17,080 nt of DNA from Candidatus Bathyarchaeota archaeon (GCA_026967815.1 JAPUUO010000019.1:1-17080), one strand, 5' to 3'. Shown: positions 7,546 through 14,746, counted from the first letter of the stretch. Numbers and translations: made by a program. Notes: generated by a model from the letters alone, not told the origin.

Positions 7546-7830
7546 TTACCATGAATGAGTTAACGCTTGAGGTTCACACGCAAGCACGCAAGGCACTTTT
7601 CTTTCTCCACTTACTGGTTTGCACGGAGCACAGCTATACTTGATTTTCTTACGATGTTCCTCTCTAACAGCGACCATGGTTCCACCTTCAATGTCAAACT
7701 CGTCAGGTATTAATTCGAGAACGCCGTAGGGACACGCCTCAGCGCATTTGCCACAGCCATCGCACTTATCTGTCTCAACTATTATGAAAAAGTCGCCTGA
7801 TCCGTCTTTATAGCCGTAATGCGCTTTCAA
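7546..7830 (-). CDS. 2[4Fe-4S] ferredoxin of the benzoyl-CoA reductase operon (BzdM-like)
   Basis: This 94-aa protein has two cluster-binding motifs. The first is canonical: Cys23-x2-Cys26-x2-Cys29-x3-Cys33-Pro. The second is unusual: Cys67-x2-Cys70-x10-Cys81-x3-Cys85, with an eight-residue loop inserted and Glu-Pro after the last cysteine. Enlarged loops of this kind occur in Allochromatium-type ferredoxins, which reach very low potentials, and benzoyl-CoA reductases need such a donor. The start is TTG, placed immediately after the TAG of bzdQ (7831-7833), with GGGGT within the end of bzdQ as the ribosome site. It lies between the reductase subunits and the oxidoreductase gene, 38 bases before the latter, which fits the electron path NAD(P)H to ferredoxin to the ATPase subunits. 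Confidence 0.85.
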   Translation of the reverse strand: MKAHYGYKDGSGDFFIIVETDKCDGCGKCAEACPYGVLELIPDEFDIEGGTMVAVREEHRKKIKYSCAPCKPVSGERKVPCVLACEPQALTHSW

Positions 7831-8715
7831 CTAACGTAACCCCAATTGCTTCTCATAAAGCGCTTTTGCGAAAAGCCCCGCACCTATAGCGCCAGCAAGT
7901 ATAGGATCAAGCCTAGGCTCTAACGCCGTAATCTTCAGCAACCTTTCAAGACGCGTAATTACACCAACATTTTTTGCAACTCCACCAGTTAAGACAAAGT
8001 CTTTCTCGATGCCAACACGGTTAAGTAGATCAATGATTCTGTCCGCCATAGCAATGTGGTAAGCCGCCGCAACTTTCTCTTTAGCCCATCCTTGACGTAA
8101 CAAGGCAAGTGATTCAGCTTTGGCAAAAATAACACACGTGTTGCTGACAGGCGCAGGATCCTTCTCTACACTCAGCGAGACTTTGCCCAAGTCTTGTATC
8201 GGAACCCCAACAAGATCAGCGAAGACTTCAAGACCTCTCCCTGTTCCAGCTGCACACTTGTCGTTCATCAAAAAAGAGACTACCTTGCCCTTTTCATCAC
8301 AACGTATAGCCTTGCAGTCTTGTCCACCGATGTCAAGAACAGTGCGAACAGTTGGCCCATAAATATAATGAGCGCCTCTAGCGTGGCAAGCAATTTCCGT
8401 TATGGTTCTCTTAGCAAAGGGAACGTTCACTCTTCCATAGCCTGTGCCCACAACATAATTTAGCTTACCAATTTCAAGGTCTGTTCCTTCCAGAGCCCAT
8501 TCCGTAGCCTTTACTGCCGTTTCTTCGCTAATGCCTCCTGTGCGCATCGCAGCGTAAGCATAGAGATCTCCATCAACCATAATGGCAGCCTTACTGCCAA
8601 CTGAGCCTATGTCCACGCCTGCCGTAATCATTTTGGCATCCTGCCAGTTTTTATCTGGCAAGGTTTTCCTGTATTCAGGCCATCTCCAATATTCCTGAGC
8701 TTTTGATTCAGACAT
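7831..8715 (-). CDS. bzdQ: Benzoyl-CoA reductase, ATPase subunit BzdQ (BcrD/BadG-like)
   Basis: This 294-aa protein belongs to the BadF/BadG/BcrA/BcrD/HgdC ASKHA ATPase family. Phosphate-1 motif: GVDIGSVGSKAA (33-44). Phosphate-2 motif: DIGGQD (128-133). Adenosine motif: LTGGVAKN (242-249), with GAIGAG near the end. Cys154 (NDKCAAGTGR) and Cys194 (SNTCVIFAKAE) are the expected ligands to the [4Fe-4S] cluster shared across the ATPase dimer. The ~27-residue N-terminal extension with WRWPEYR before the first strand, and the 294-aa length, fit BzdQ better than HgdC-type activators. With BzdP it couples ATP hydrolysis to electron injection into BzdNO. The start is ATG, with GAGGAGTGA upstream, 6 bases after bzdP. 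The ferredoxin gene follows with no gap. Confidence 0.88.
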   Translation of the reverse strand: MSESKAQEYWRWPEYRKTLPDKNWQDAKMITAGVDIGSVGSKAAIMVDGDLYAYAAMRTGGISEETAVKATEWALEGTDLEIGKLNYVVGTGYGRVNVPFAKRTITEIACHARGAHYIYGPTVRTVLDIGGQDCKAIRCDEKGKVVSFLMNDKCAAGTGRGLEVFADLVGVPIQDLGKVSLSVEKDPAPVSNTCVIFAKAESLALLRQGWAKEKVAAAYHIAMADRIIDLLNRVGIEKDFVLTGGVAKNVGVITRLERLLKITALEPRLDPILAGAIGAGLFAKALYEKQLGLR

Positions 8716-8721
8716 TTCTCT

Positions 8722-9507
8722 TCACTCCTCGTGTTTAGCTGCAATTAGGGCGGCGCCTAAAGCTCCAACAAAGTCCGGTGATTCTGGAACGATGATGTCC
8801 GTGCGAAGCTCCTTTTCCAAAGGAGGCAAGAATCCCGGGTTCAGGGCAACTCCGCCTATTAAGACGACGTCTTTTTCCACTCCTACTCTCAACACCATTG
8901 AGGCTATTCTACCAGCGATAGCATCATGTATAGCCTTAGATATGTTTTCCTTTGTGACTTTAGAATGGATCAGCGTTACAACTTCTGACTCTGCAAACAC
9001 ACAACACTGCGCATTCATTGGTATAGTTTGGGTTGAATTTAGGGCTAGAGGACCCATTTCTTCAACTTTTACTTCAAGGGCTCTAGCCATAGTTTCCACG
9101 AAGGTTCCCGCGCCTGCTGCGCACCGTTCGTTTATCACGAAGTCTCGAACTCTTCCTTTCTCTACTTTGATTCCTCGACCTTCTTCGGCCCCTACATCGA
9201 TGACTGTTTTGACTGTGGGAACTGCATGGAATGCCCCAGCTGCGTTGGCTACTACTTCAGAGACAACTTTCTCTGCATTTATAGGCGGCTTCAAGTGCAC
9301 TGCCTTTCTACCCATACCTGTAGCTACAATGTGTTCGACGTCGCTACGTGAAACTCCGCTGGATTTTAATACGTTTTCAAAGAGGTCGCTTGCCGATTTC
9401 AGCACGTCAAATCCTACTAGCGCTTTGTCCTTAGCCATCACATTTCCATCTTTCAGAATAACAGCTTTTGCAAATTTTGCGCCAATGTCAATTCCTGCTG
9501 TAATCAA
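8722..9507 (-). CDS. bzdP: Benzoyl-CoA reductase, ATPase subunit BzdP
   Basis: This is the second ASKHA ATPase of the operon (261 aa, the typical length of CoA-substrate-specific activases). Phosphate-1 motif: AGIDIGAKFAKA (4-15). Cluster cysteines: Cys129 (NERCAAGAGT) and Cys168/169 (NAQCCVFAESE). Adenosine motif: LIGGVALNPG (216-225), followed by GALGAAL. The phosphate-2 loop reads DVGAEEG (104-110) rather than the DIGGQD seen in BzdQ, so the two ATPase sites are not equivalent. The start is TTG, with a GGAGG site and an 8-base spacer, 12 bases after bzdO. It should form a heterodimer with BzdQ around one [4Fe-4S] cluster, hydrolysing ATP to drive reduction of the BzdNO module. A 2-hydroxyacyl-CoA dehydratase activator would be the alternative, but the paired second ATPase argues against it. 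Confidence 0.85.
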   Translation of the reverse strand: MITAGIDIGAKFAKAVILKDGNVMAKDKALVGFDVLKSASDLFENVLKSSGVSRSDVEHIVATGMGRKAVHLKPPINAEKVVSEVVANAAGAFHAVPTVKTVIDVGAEEGRGIKVEKGRVRDFVINERCAAGAGTFVETMARALEVKVEEMGPLALNSTQTIPMNAQCCVFAESEVVTLIHSKVTKENISKAIHDAIAGRIASMVLRVGVEKDVVLIGGVALNPGFLPPLEKELRTDIIVPESPDFVGALGAALIAAKHEE

Positions 9508-9519
9508 GTTTTCTTCCTC

Positions 9520-10857
9520 CTACTCCCTAAGCTTTTTTAAACCCATGCTTTCGAAAAAGGCTGTCAAACGGGCCAGCGTTCCAGCGAAATCGAAGTCTCT
9601 TTCATCACCCATGTTGCCTTCGAATGGAAAAACTGGTATGCCTTCTTGAATCAAACCGAATCGATTTTCAGCTATATGAAGACTTAGTCCTTCACAGCCA
9701 CGATTGTAGTGAAGCAGCACAGCATCCACTTTCCATTGTTTCACTATGCTCGCCATCATTTGAGTTTTGACTTCGGGCACGTAGAAATGAGCCCACTCAG
9801 GCTTGTACATCGTCCATTCAACTATCGTGCGTAAAGCTTCCTCTCTTGTTTGAGGCTTCTTAGCCGGAATAGCTTTGGGAGCTAACGTACCATCCGGCGT
9901 ATATTCCCACATTCCGATCAGTCCGAAGGTGTAGAGAGAACCCAATGAGACAGCGCCATATTTCTCCATTTCTCTGAAGATTTTAAGGAAACCCCATGGA
10001 GGCTGCGTGTCCGTTATAACCCTAAACCTTTCATTAGACGTAGCAGCTATACCTCGTCTGACTCTGTCTTTAACTTCGTCATGCAACTTCTCATAGAAAG
10101 CAACGCATTCTGGTCGATGCTTCATGAGCGTGCCCATTACATAGAGAGAGTACATGGTTTTCTCGTCGAGGGGCGCAGGTACAGACTGATTGAGCGCACA
10201 GATTTTCGCCCAGAGAGAAGTAGCCTTTATCTCGTTCCATACAGCATCGCATAGCAGTTTATCATTATATGTTCTGCCAGTTGTCTTTTCCAGCCATTCA
10301 ATTCCATCGTCCAGTTGCTGCACAATATAATCAACTTTGTAATCTTCAACCGGTCCAGTTGGGTAGCCAACAGAAACGTCTACGCCGTACATAGGCACCT
10401 CTTTTCCATGCTTTTTCTCCAACCACTTGACTATCTGGTACCACTTGCTGTGGCTACAACAGATGTGATCTTGCCATATAAAATCAGGTGCAGGATAGCC
10501 GTCCACAATAGTGCCGTCGGCTAGAATGTACTTGTCCAGCAGAACTGAGCCCCAATAATTTCGCATGTAAGCACAAAGAGTTCGCGGGAAGCCAGCTGCC
10601 TCAACAGCGTCATGGCACTGTGCTGCAAAGTCTTTGAAGAAGGCTACAGTGGCTCCATAAGGTTCACCTGTTACCGAGTAGACATCTTCACCTAATCCAG
10701 CTGGTATAGAGCTGAAAGACCATGCTCCTCCTGCCCACCGTAATCCGCCCTTCTCATGAGCATGTAGATAATTTTCATAGTATTTCATGCGTAGATTTTT
10801 TGCGTCGTTCCAGCATTTCAAACGCTCTGTTGGGTATTCCTTAACTTGCTTCACCAA
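9520..10857 (-). CDS. bzdO: Benzoyl-CoA reductase, subunit BzdO (BcrB-like)
   Basis: This 445-aa member of the BcrB/BcrC/HgdAB family matches the size of Azoarcus BzdO. Characteristic segments are ERLKCWNDAKNLRMKYYENY (11-30), IPAGLGEDVYSVTGEPYGA (51-69), RTLCAYMRNYWGS (92-104), WQDHICCSHSKWYQ (128-141) and, near the C-terminus, HYNRGCEGLSLH. Cys81, Cys95, Cys133 and Cys134 are candidate ligands for the [4Fe-4S] cluster that delivers electrons to the ring of CoA-bound benzoate. The start is TTG at 10857 (a GTG follows directly), preceded by GGAGGAG inside the end of bzdN and separated from its stop by one base, so translation is probably coupled. The protein is cytoplasmic. Its overall pattern points to the ring reductase rather than to lactyl- or hydroxyglutaryl-CoA dehydratase. 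Confidence 0.88.
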   Translation of the reverse strand: MVKQVKEYPTERLKCWNDAKNLRMKYYENYLHAHEKGGLRWAGGAWSFSSIPAGLGEDVYSVTGEPYGATVAFFKDFAAQCHDAVEAAGFPRTLCAYMRNYWGSVLLDKYILADGTIVDGYPAPDFIWQDHICCSHSKWYQIVKWLEKKHGKEVPMYGVDVSVGYPTGPVEDYKVDYIVQQLDDGIEWLEKTTGRTYNDKLLCDAVWNEIKATSLWAKICALNQSVPAPLDEKTMYSLYVMGTLMKHRPECVAFYEKLHDEVKDRVRRGIAATSNERFRVITDTQPPWGFLKIFREMEKYGAVSLGSLYTFGLIGMWEYTPDGTLAPKAIPAKKPQTREEALRTIVEWTMYKPEWAHFYVPEVKTQMMASIVKQWKVDAVLLHYNRGCEGLSLHIAENRFGLIQEGIPVFPFEGNMGDERDFDFAGTLARLTAFFESMGLKKLRE

Positions 10858-10858
10858 T

Positions 10859-11998
10859 TCAGAACAACTCCTCCAATCCAGTTAATGTTTCAAGAAAAGC
10901 TTCAACTCGCGTTCGGAATTGACCCCATGGCACAGTTACATCAAACTCTAAGGGATACGTGGGCACCCCTATAGCTTTCAGAGCTTCTCTCAAAGGCGGA
11001 ATCTCAATTCCATGAGGGTCACAGAACTTGTTTTGCATTACCAACGCTCCTTGTACATTAAACTCTTTTGCAAGATTAACGACATGTTTGATTCGAGTTA
11101 ATTCGGGCCAGTCCTTGCTTGGACATGGCACGCGGTTCACGTAGCGGGCAGCTATGGCAGCCAGCCTATCCTCTTGTGGTGATACATCGTCCCAGAAGTA
11201 GCGGGTTCCAGTGCAGTGCTCATCCAGAACGAAGGTTGCACCCAAGTCTTCAACGTTTTTCATGAAAACTCGGTCGTCATCTTCGCTGCCAATAATCATT
11301 AACCTAATATCTGCGTTACTTCTCGGCGTTCGATTTGGTAGTTCTTGAAGCAACTGTTCCAAGAGTTTGCTATGCTCCTCTTTGTCGCTTACTTGGCTGG
11401 CAAGCACCATCTCCATGGCCTCTAAGCCGCTGATCTTAGGCGGACTTAACTTCCTATATTCACTTACCTTGCGCATCAGCTCTCGGTTTCTGTTCATCTT
11501 GTTTATACCCTTGTCGAGGTCGGCGCTGGTGATAGGTTTGCCTGCCCAATCTTCAAGTGACTTCTTGAATTTAGCTAACTCCTGTTTTAGATACGGTGCA
11601 GCTCTTGGAGTTTGAATTCCGTGGGGCACATAGATGTAATAGGCATAATCGACAGGTATGTGCAGTCTCCAAGCATTGAAAGCCTGCCGCAGATGAAGAC
11701 ACGATTGTCCCTCAACGATTCCATCCAGATATTCAAATTTCCCTTTTAGACCCTGAGCTAAACAGTCTCGGCAAACGTGGCAATACATTGCAAAGATGTA
11801 CGGCTCAGTAACTGTTGGAGGCTCATGGCTACCCAGAATTCGGACAGGCAATGTATTGGCTGCGTATAGAATCTCTTCAGGTACATAAGTGCAAAAGTAA
11901 CCAACAATCCGGTTTCCTGTGCGCTCCTTCCAAGTCTTGGCATATTCATGCCGGTTGTCTATCATATTTCGGAAGGTTTCAAATATTTCTTCAATCAA
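10859..11998 (-). CDS. bzdN: Benzoyl-CoA reductase, subunit BzdN (BcrC-like)
   Basis: This 379-aa protein is of BzdN/BcrC type and is the first gene of the operon. Visible features are GYFCTYVPEEILYAANTLPV (33-52), the family's CoA/cluster fold start, then a cysteine-rich stretch MYCHVCRDCLAQGL (71-84: Cys73, Cys76, Cys79), and VEGQSCLHLRQAF (95-107, Cys100). Near the C-terminus FCDPHG and FDVTVPWGQFRTRVEAFLE close the second Rossmann-like unit. It pairs with BzdO to bind benzoyl-CoA and form the substrate-reducing module. The start is TTG, with GAGG and a 7-base spacer upstream. The frame in the 25 bases before it also contains a 9-codon ATG reading frame out of phase, which I do not count. 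Transcription most likely begins in the AT-rich region just upstream. Confidence 0.87.
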   Translation of the reverse strand: MIEEIFETFRNMIDNRHEYAKTWKERTGNRIVGYFCTYVPEEILYAANTLPVRILGSHEPPTVTEPYIFAMYCHVCRDCLAQGLKGKFEYLDGIVEGQSCLHLRQAFNAWRLHIPVDYAYYIYVPHGIQTPRAAPYLKQELAKFKKSLEDWAGKPITSADLDKGINKMNRNRELMRKVSEYRKLSPPKISGLEAMEMVLASQVSDKEEHSKLLEQLLQELPNRTPRSNADIRLMIIGSEDDDRVFMKNVEDLGATFVLDEHCTGTRYFWDDVSPQEDRLAAIAARYVNRVPCPSKDWPELTRIKHVVNLAKEFNVQGALVMQNKFCDPHGIEIPPLREALKAIGVPTYPLEFDVTVPWGQFRTRVEAFLETLTGLEELF

Positions 11999-12040
11999 GC
12001 GTCTACCTCACTCAAATATTTCATATATAACTACAGCCAT

Positions 12041-12058
12041 TAAAATATAAAAATTTCC
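12041..12058 (-). promoter_or_regulatory. Probable promoter of the bzd operon (BRE + TATA)
   Basis: The minus strand reads GGAAATTTTTATATTTTA from 12058 to 12041: an A-rich BRE-like start followed by a TATA element, about 49 bases before the TTG of bzdN. Transcription beginning about 25 bases further on would give a leader of about 24 bases containing the GAGG ribosome site. Confidence 0.55.
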
Positions 12059-12061
12059 TTA

Positions 12062-12127
12062 TTTATATATCTCCCTATCGCTACTTCAACCTCGATCAGT
12101 CACAAAAGCAGCAAATGACTTATAGAG
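12062..12127 (+). promoter_or_regulatory. Candidate promoter elements for the divergent hydratase gene
   Basis: Two TATA-like stretches face right: TTTATATAT at 12062-12070, about 100 bases before the TTG at 12167, and CTTATAGAG at 12119-12127, about 43 bases before it. The proximal one gives the usual spacing; the distal one is the better match. A short inverted repeat CTTC-T-GAAG at 12141-12149 lies just before the ribosome site and could be an operator. The distal element abuts the bzd promoter, so the two directions may be co-controlled. Confidence 0.4.
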
Positions 12128-12166
12128 CCTACACAGAAAACTTCTGAAGCAACGGAGGAGAGTAAT

Positions 12167-12943
12167 TTGGAAGCTGCTTATAAAAACATACTCTATGAAA
12201 GCGTCAACGAAACTGCAAAAATCACCATAAACAAACCGCCCTTAAATGTCTTAAACGTTGAAACCCTCAGAGAATTAACCGCAGCCTTAGACAAAGCACG
12301 AAACGACACCGATGTAAAGACTATAATCATAACCGGCGCAGGCAACCGCGCCTTCTGCGCTGGCGTCGACGTGAGAGACCATTTCCCAGATAAAATAGAC
12401 GTCACACTAAATGTCTTCCACAAAGTTTTCCACGTCTTAGTCAACGTGAATAAACCTGTTTTAGCTGTAGTAAATGGCTTCGCCCTAGGCGGCGGCTGCG
12501 AATTAGCTATGGCCTGTGACATTGTGATTGCTTCTGAAACGGCAAAGTTTGGGCAACCTGAGATTAATGTGGGGGCCATTCCTACAGTCGCCACCGCACT
12601 TTTGCCTAAGCTTGTTGGAAGAAAGAAAGCTTTGGAGTTGATTCTAACCGGGGACACAATAGATGCGTCTGAAGCTGCTCAAATCGGCTTGGTGAACAAG
12701 GTTGTACCTTCAGAAAAACTTGAAGAAACGAGTAGGGAATTAGTGAACAAGCTAACGGGAAAGAGTTCCGTTGTGACTAAACTTGCTCGTATGGCGACTT
12801 ATCAGGGAATGGGCATGGGCTTTTTGAAAGCTTTAGAGAATGTCACCGGCATATATGTCAACTTGCTTATGCGCACAGAAGACGCAGTAGAGGGGCTAAA
12901 CGCATTTATCCAAAAAAGGAAGCCAGAATGGAAAGGAAAATAA
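12167..12943 (+). CDS. dch: Enoyl-CoA hydratase/isomerase family, likely cyclohexa-1,5-diene-1-carbonyl-CoA hydratase
   Basis: This 258-aa crotonase has both oxyanion-hole segments: NRAFCAGVDVRDHF (60-73) and GFALGGGCELAMACD (104-118). The two active-site acids of hydratases are present, Glu112 (GGGCE) and Glu132 (FGQPEI). The segment after Glu132 reads VGAIPTVATALLPKLVG rather than the GTQRL pattern of fatty-acid enoyl-CoA hydratases. I associate this 'P-x-V-A-x-x-L-L-P' variant with dienoyl-CoA hydratases (Dch/BamR/BzdX). That enzyme adds water to the product of benzoyl-CoA reductase, giving 6-hydroxycyclohex-1-ene-1-carbonyl-CoA. The start is TTG, with GGAGGAG (12154-12160) and a 6-base spacer. 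It is divergent from the bzd operon with 168 bases between them, which strongly supports the ring pathway. An ordinary crotonase remains the alternative. Confidence 0.68.
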   Translation: MEAAYKNILYESVNETAKITINKPPLNVLNVETLRELTAALDKARNDTDVKTIIITGAGNRAFCAGVDVRDHFPDKIDVTLNVFHKVFHVLVNVNKPVLAVVNGFALGGGCELAMACDIVIASETAKFGQPEINVGAIPTVATALLPKLVGRKKALELILTGDTIDASEAAQIGLVNKVVPSEKLEETSRELVNKLTGKSSVVTKLARMATYQGMGMGFLKALENVTGIYVNLLMRTEDAVEGLNAFIQKRKPEWKGK

Positions 12944-12973
12944 CCGCTAGTTATACATCGCCGATAGCAAACG

Positions 12974-12980
12974 TTTTAAA
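12974..12980 (+). promoter_or_regulatory. TATA-like element before the SHMT gene
   Basis: TTTTAAA, preceded by ACG, lies about 40 bases before the TTG at 13017 and about 52 before the GTG at 13029, in the 73-base gap after the hydratase gene. Confidence 0.35.
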
Positions 12981-13016
12981 CTCATTTTTCACCATGCCCT
13001 TTAGTCAAGTCTAGGG

Positions 13017-14210
13017 TTGCGAGCAACTGTGATCGAAGAAATTCTGAGTTTGGTTAGAAAGCATGAAGATTGGCGAGTGAAAGATTGTCTAAACCTTATT
13101 CCATCTGAAAACGTGATGAGTCCAGCCGTTCGCTCACTGCTCTCCTCCGACCTAGGACATCGCTACACTTCTACAGACCGCTTCTACATGGGAACAAAAT
13201 TCATAGACGAAATTGAGCTTTACGGCGAGAAGCTCGCGAAACAAGTTTTTGATGCTGAAACAGCCGATCTCCGTCCGCTTTCAGGTCACATAGCTAACTG
13301 GATATTTCTTTCAACCTTTGCCAATCCGAAGGACAAGGTTTTGTGCGTTTCAGCCGATGATGGCGGGTATCCTGGCGTTTGGAAAGAAGGTCTTACCTCT
13401 CTTCTCGGGCATCATGTTGTTGGTTTTCCCTTTTCAAAAACGAGAATGAACATCGAGGCTACTGAAGCAGTTGAACTTGTTTTGCGAGAAAAACCGAGAA
13501 TCGTAGTTTTTGGTGCCAGTCTATTTTTGTTCCCTCATCCGGTGCAAGAAATAACCAGAGCTGCAAGCGAAGTTGGCGCCACAATTGGCTATGATGGCTC
13601 TCACGTTTTGGGCTTAATCGCCGGAAAAACCTTTCAACAACCTCTCAAAGAAGGCGCCTGCATCCTATATGGCTCTACCCACAAATCATTTTTTGGACCT
13701 CAAGGTGGAATCATAGTCGCTGACAAACAGCATGGCGAATCCTTGAAAAAACGACTCTTTCCGATGTTTGTCGATAACGCTCACTGGAACCGCATCGCCG
13801 CTTTAACCTTAGCTCTAGCGGAGATGAAAACTTATGGACAAAAATATGCCGAGCAAGTTGTTCGCAACGCGCAAACCTTGGCCAAAGCTTTGTCTGATTA
13901 TGGTTTTCCTGTTATGTGCCCCGATGATGGCTTCACTCAGTCGCACCAAGTTTTACTGGACTATGGAGGTTACAAGCAGGGAATGAAGGTAGCACGAAAC
14001 CTGGAGAAAGGAAACATTATTGCTGATTGTGGGGTAAGACTGGGAACTTGCGAAGTTACTAGGCGGGGTATGAGGAAAAGCGAGATGGAGAAAATAGCCG
14101 AATTCATAAAGCGCCAGCTAATTGACAAAGATAAAGGAGAAAAAATCAAGAAAGAAGTCATAAAGTTTGTCCGTGCGTTTCAACGAGTTGAATATTGCTT
14201 CATGGATTAG
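13017..14210 (+). CDS. glyA: Serine/glycine hydroxymethyltransferase-like PLP enzyme
   Basis: This 397-aa fold-type I PLP enzyme shows SHMT hallmarks: LNLIPSENVMSP (25-36), HRYTSTDRFYMGTKF (48-62), RPLSGHIAN (86-94), the PLP Asp193 in YDGSHVLGLIAG (192-203), the Schiff-base lysine Lys223 in GSTHKSFFGPQGG (219-231), and the carboxylate-binding Arg341 in GVRLGT (339-344). It should interconvert serine and glycine with a C1 carrier, tetrahydromethanopterin or folate. The THKSFFGPQGG form resembles the archaeal subgroup and lacks the bacterial RGPRGG. It is slightly short for the family, and the canonical GGHLTHG loop is replaced by DDGGYPGVWKEG (114-125), so a related activity on another beta-hydroxy amino acid cannot be excluded. 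The start is either TTG 13017 or GTG 13029; neither has an ideal ribosome site. Its stop abuts that of the convergent transporter gene. Confidence 0.78.
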   Translation: MRATVIEEILSLVRKHEDWRVKDCLNLIPSENVMSPAVRSLLSSDLGHRYTSTDRFYMGTKFIDEIELYGEKLAKQVFDAETADLRPLSGHIANWIFLSTFANPKDKVLCVSADDGGYPGVWKEGLTSLLGHHVVGFPFSKTRMNIEATEAVELVLREKPRIVVFGASLFLFPHPVQEITRAASEVGATIGYDGSHVLGLIAGKTFQQPLKEGACILYGSTHKSFFGPQGGIIVADKQHGESLKKRLFPMFVDNAHWNRIAALTLALAEMKTYGQKYAEQVVRNAQTLAKALSDYGFPVMCPDDGFTQSHQVLLDYGGYKQGMKVARNLEKGNIIADCGVRLGTCEVTRRGMRKSEMEKIAEFIKRQLIDKDKGEKIKKEVIKFVRAFQRVEYCFMD

Positions 14211-14690
14211 CTAGACACCGAAAAATCCGTAGATTACATCACCGAAGAAATGTGCAACAACGATGACTACAATTGTAACAAGGAGATGCTCAGCAATCGC
14301 TCTGTAGACATTTTTGTCCTGAAGTTTTGCGGTCAAAAGGCTAACGATAACAATTAAGAATAGCCCCCAGACTACGCTTGCCAGAATTGCAGTAAAGTTT
14401 TCTAGAAAGATGATTAGAGGAACGAAAGAAAGCGCAAAAAGAAATTTCGACGAAAAAGTGAAGAATGTGGCTTCCCAAATCTCCTTGGTTGCATGCTCGC
14501 CTTCTGCCTCTTCAGAGATATGGATTCCTATGGCGTCTGACATTGCATCTGCTATTGCTAGTACCAGAATGCCAGCCAGCACAGCAAGCTGCGAATGTGT
14601 ACCCGAGTGCAACCCAACAATGATGCCTAAAGTAGTAATTGCTCCTGAAGTGAGTCCGAATCCTAGGCCTTTGAGCAAGGGTTCTTTCAT
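14211..14690 (-). CDS. VIT1/CCC1-family metal-ion transporter
   Basis: The product is 159 aa from ATG 14690, preceded by GGGTG with a 5-base spacer; a TTG at 14702 would add four residues. About five membrane helices are visible. The first two carry the family signatures SGAITTLGIIVGLHSGT and IADAMSDAIGIHISEEAEGEHA, the latter corresponding to the VIT loop with acidic metal-binding residues. The last two helices are at FTAILASVVWGLFLIVIVSL and LLVTIVVIVVAHFFG. Members export or sequester Fe2+ or Mn2+ by proton exchange. This copy lacks most of the long cytoplasmic metal-binding insertion of the plant and yeast proteins, as in other short prokaryotic members. Given the iron-sulfur-heavy neighbourhood, a role in iron homeostasis is plausible but unproven. 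The gene is convergent with the SHMT-like gene and divergent from cdhA. Confidence 0.75.
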   Translation of the reverse strand: MKEPLLKGLGFGLTSGAITTLGIIVGLHSGTHSQLAVLAGILVLAIADAMSDAIGIHISEEAEGEHATKEIWEATFFTFSSKFLFALSFVPLIIFLENFTAILASVVWGLFLIVIVSLLTAKLQDKNVYRAIAEHLLVTIVVIVVAHFFGDVIYGFFGV

Positions 14691-14746
14691 TGTTACACCC
14701 AATTCCTTAGAGTTTCAATCAAGTCTGACTTCATACCTATCCGTTG

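Noticed and set aside
8792..9649. 285-codon plus-strand frame
   Set aside because: It lies antisense to bzdP and the end of bzdO, whose motifs are unmistakable; its Ser/Pro/Thr-rich composition is typical of a shadow frame.
9520..11998. 2-hydroxyacyl-CoA dehydratase (HgdAB/LcdAB) instead of benzoyl-CoA reductase
   Set aside because: Two distinct ATPase subunits, a dedicated ferredoxin and oxidoreductase, the Bzd-like lengths and segments, and the adjacent dienoyl-hydratase-like gene all fit ring reduction better; dehydratases use one homodimeric activator.
11995..12024. 9-codon ATG frame just before bzdN on the minus strand as a leader peptide
   Set aside because: Very short, out of phase, and its position next to the TATA-like TATATAT suggests it may not be transcribed in full; nothing supports translation.
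12193..12657. 154-codon minus-strand frame
   Set aside because: Antisense to the crotonase active-site region; composition typical of a shadow.
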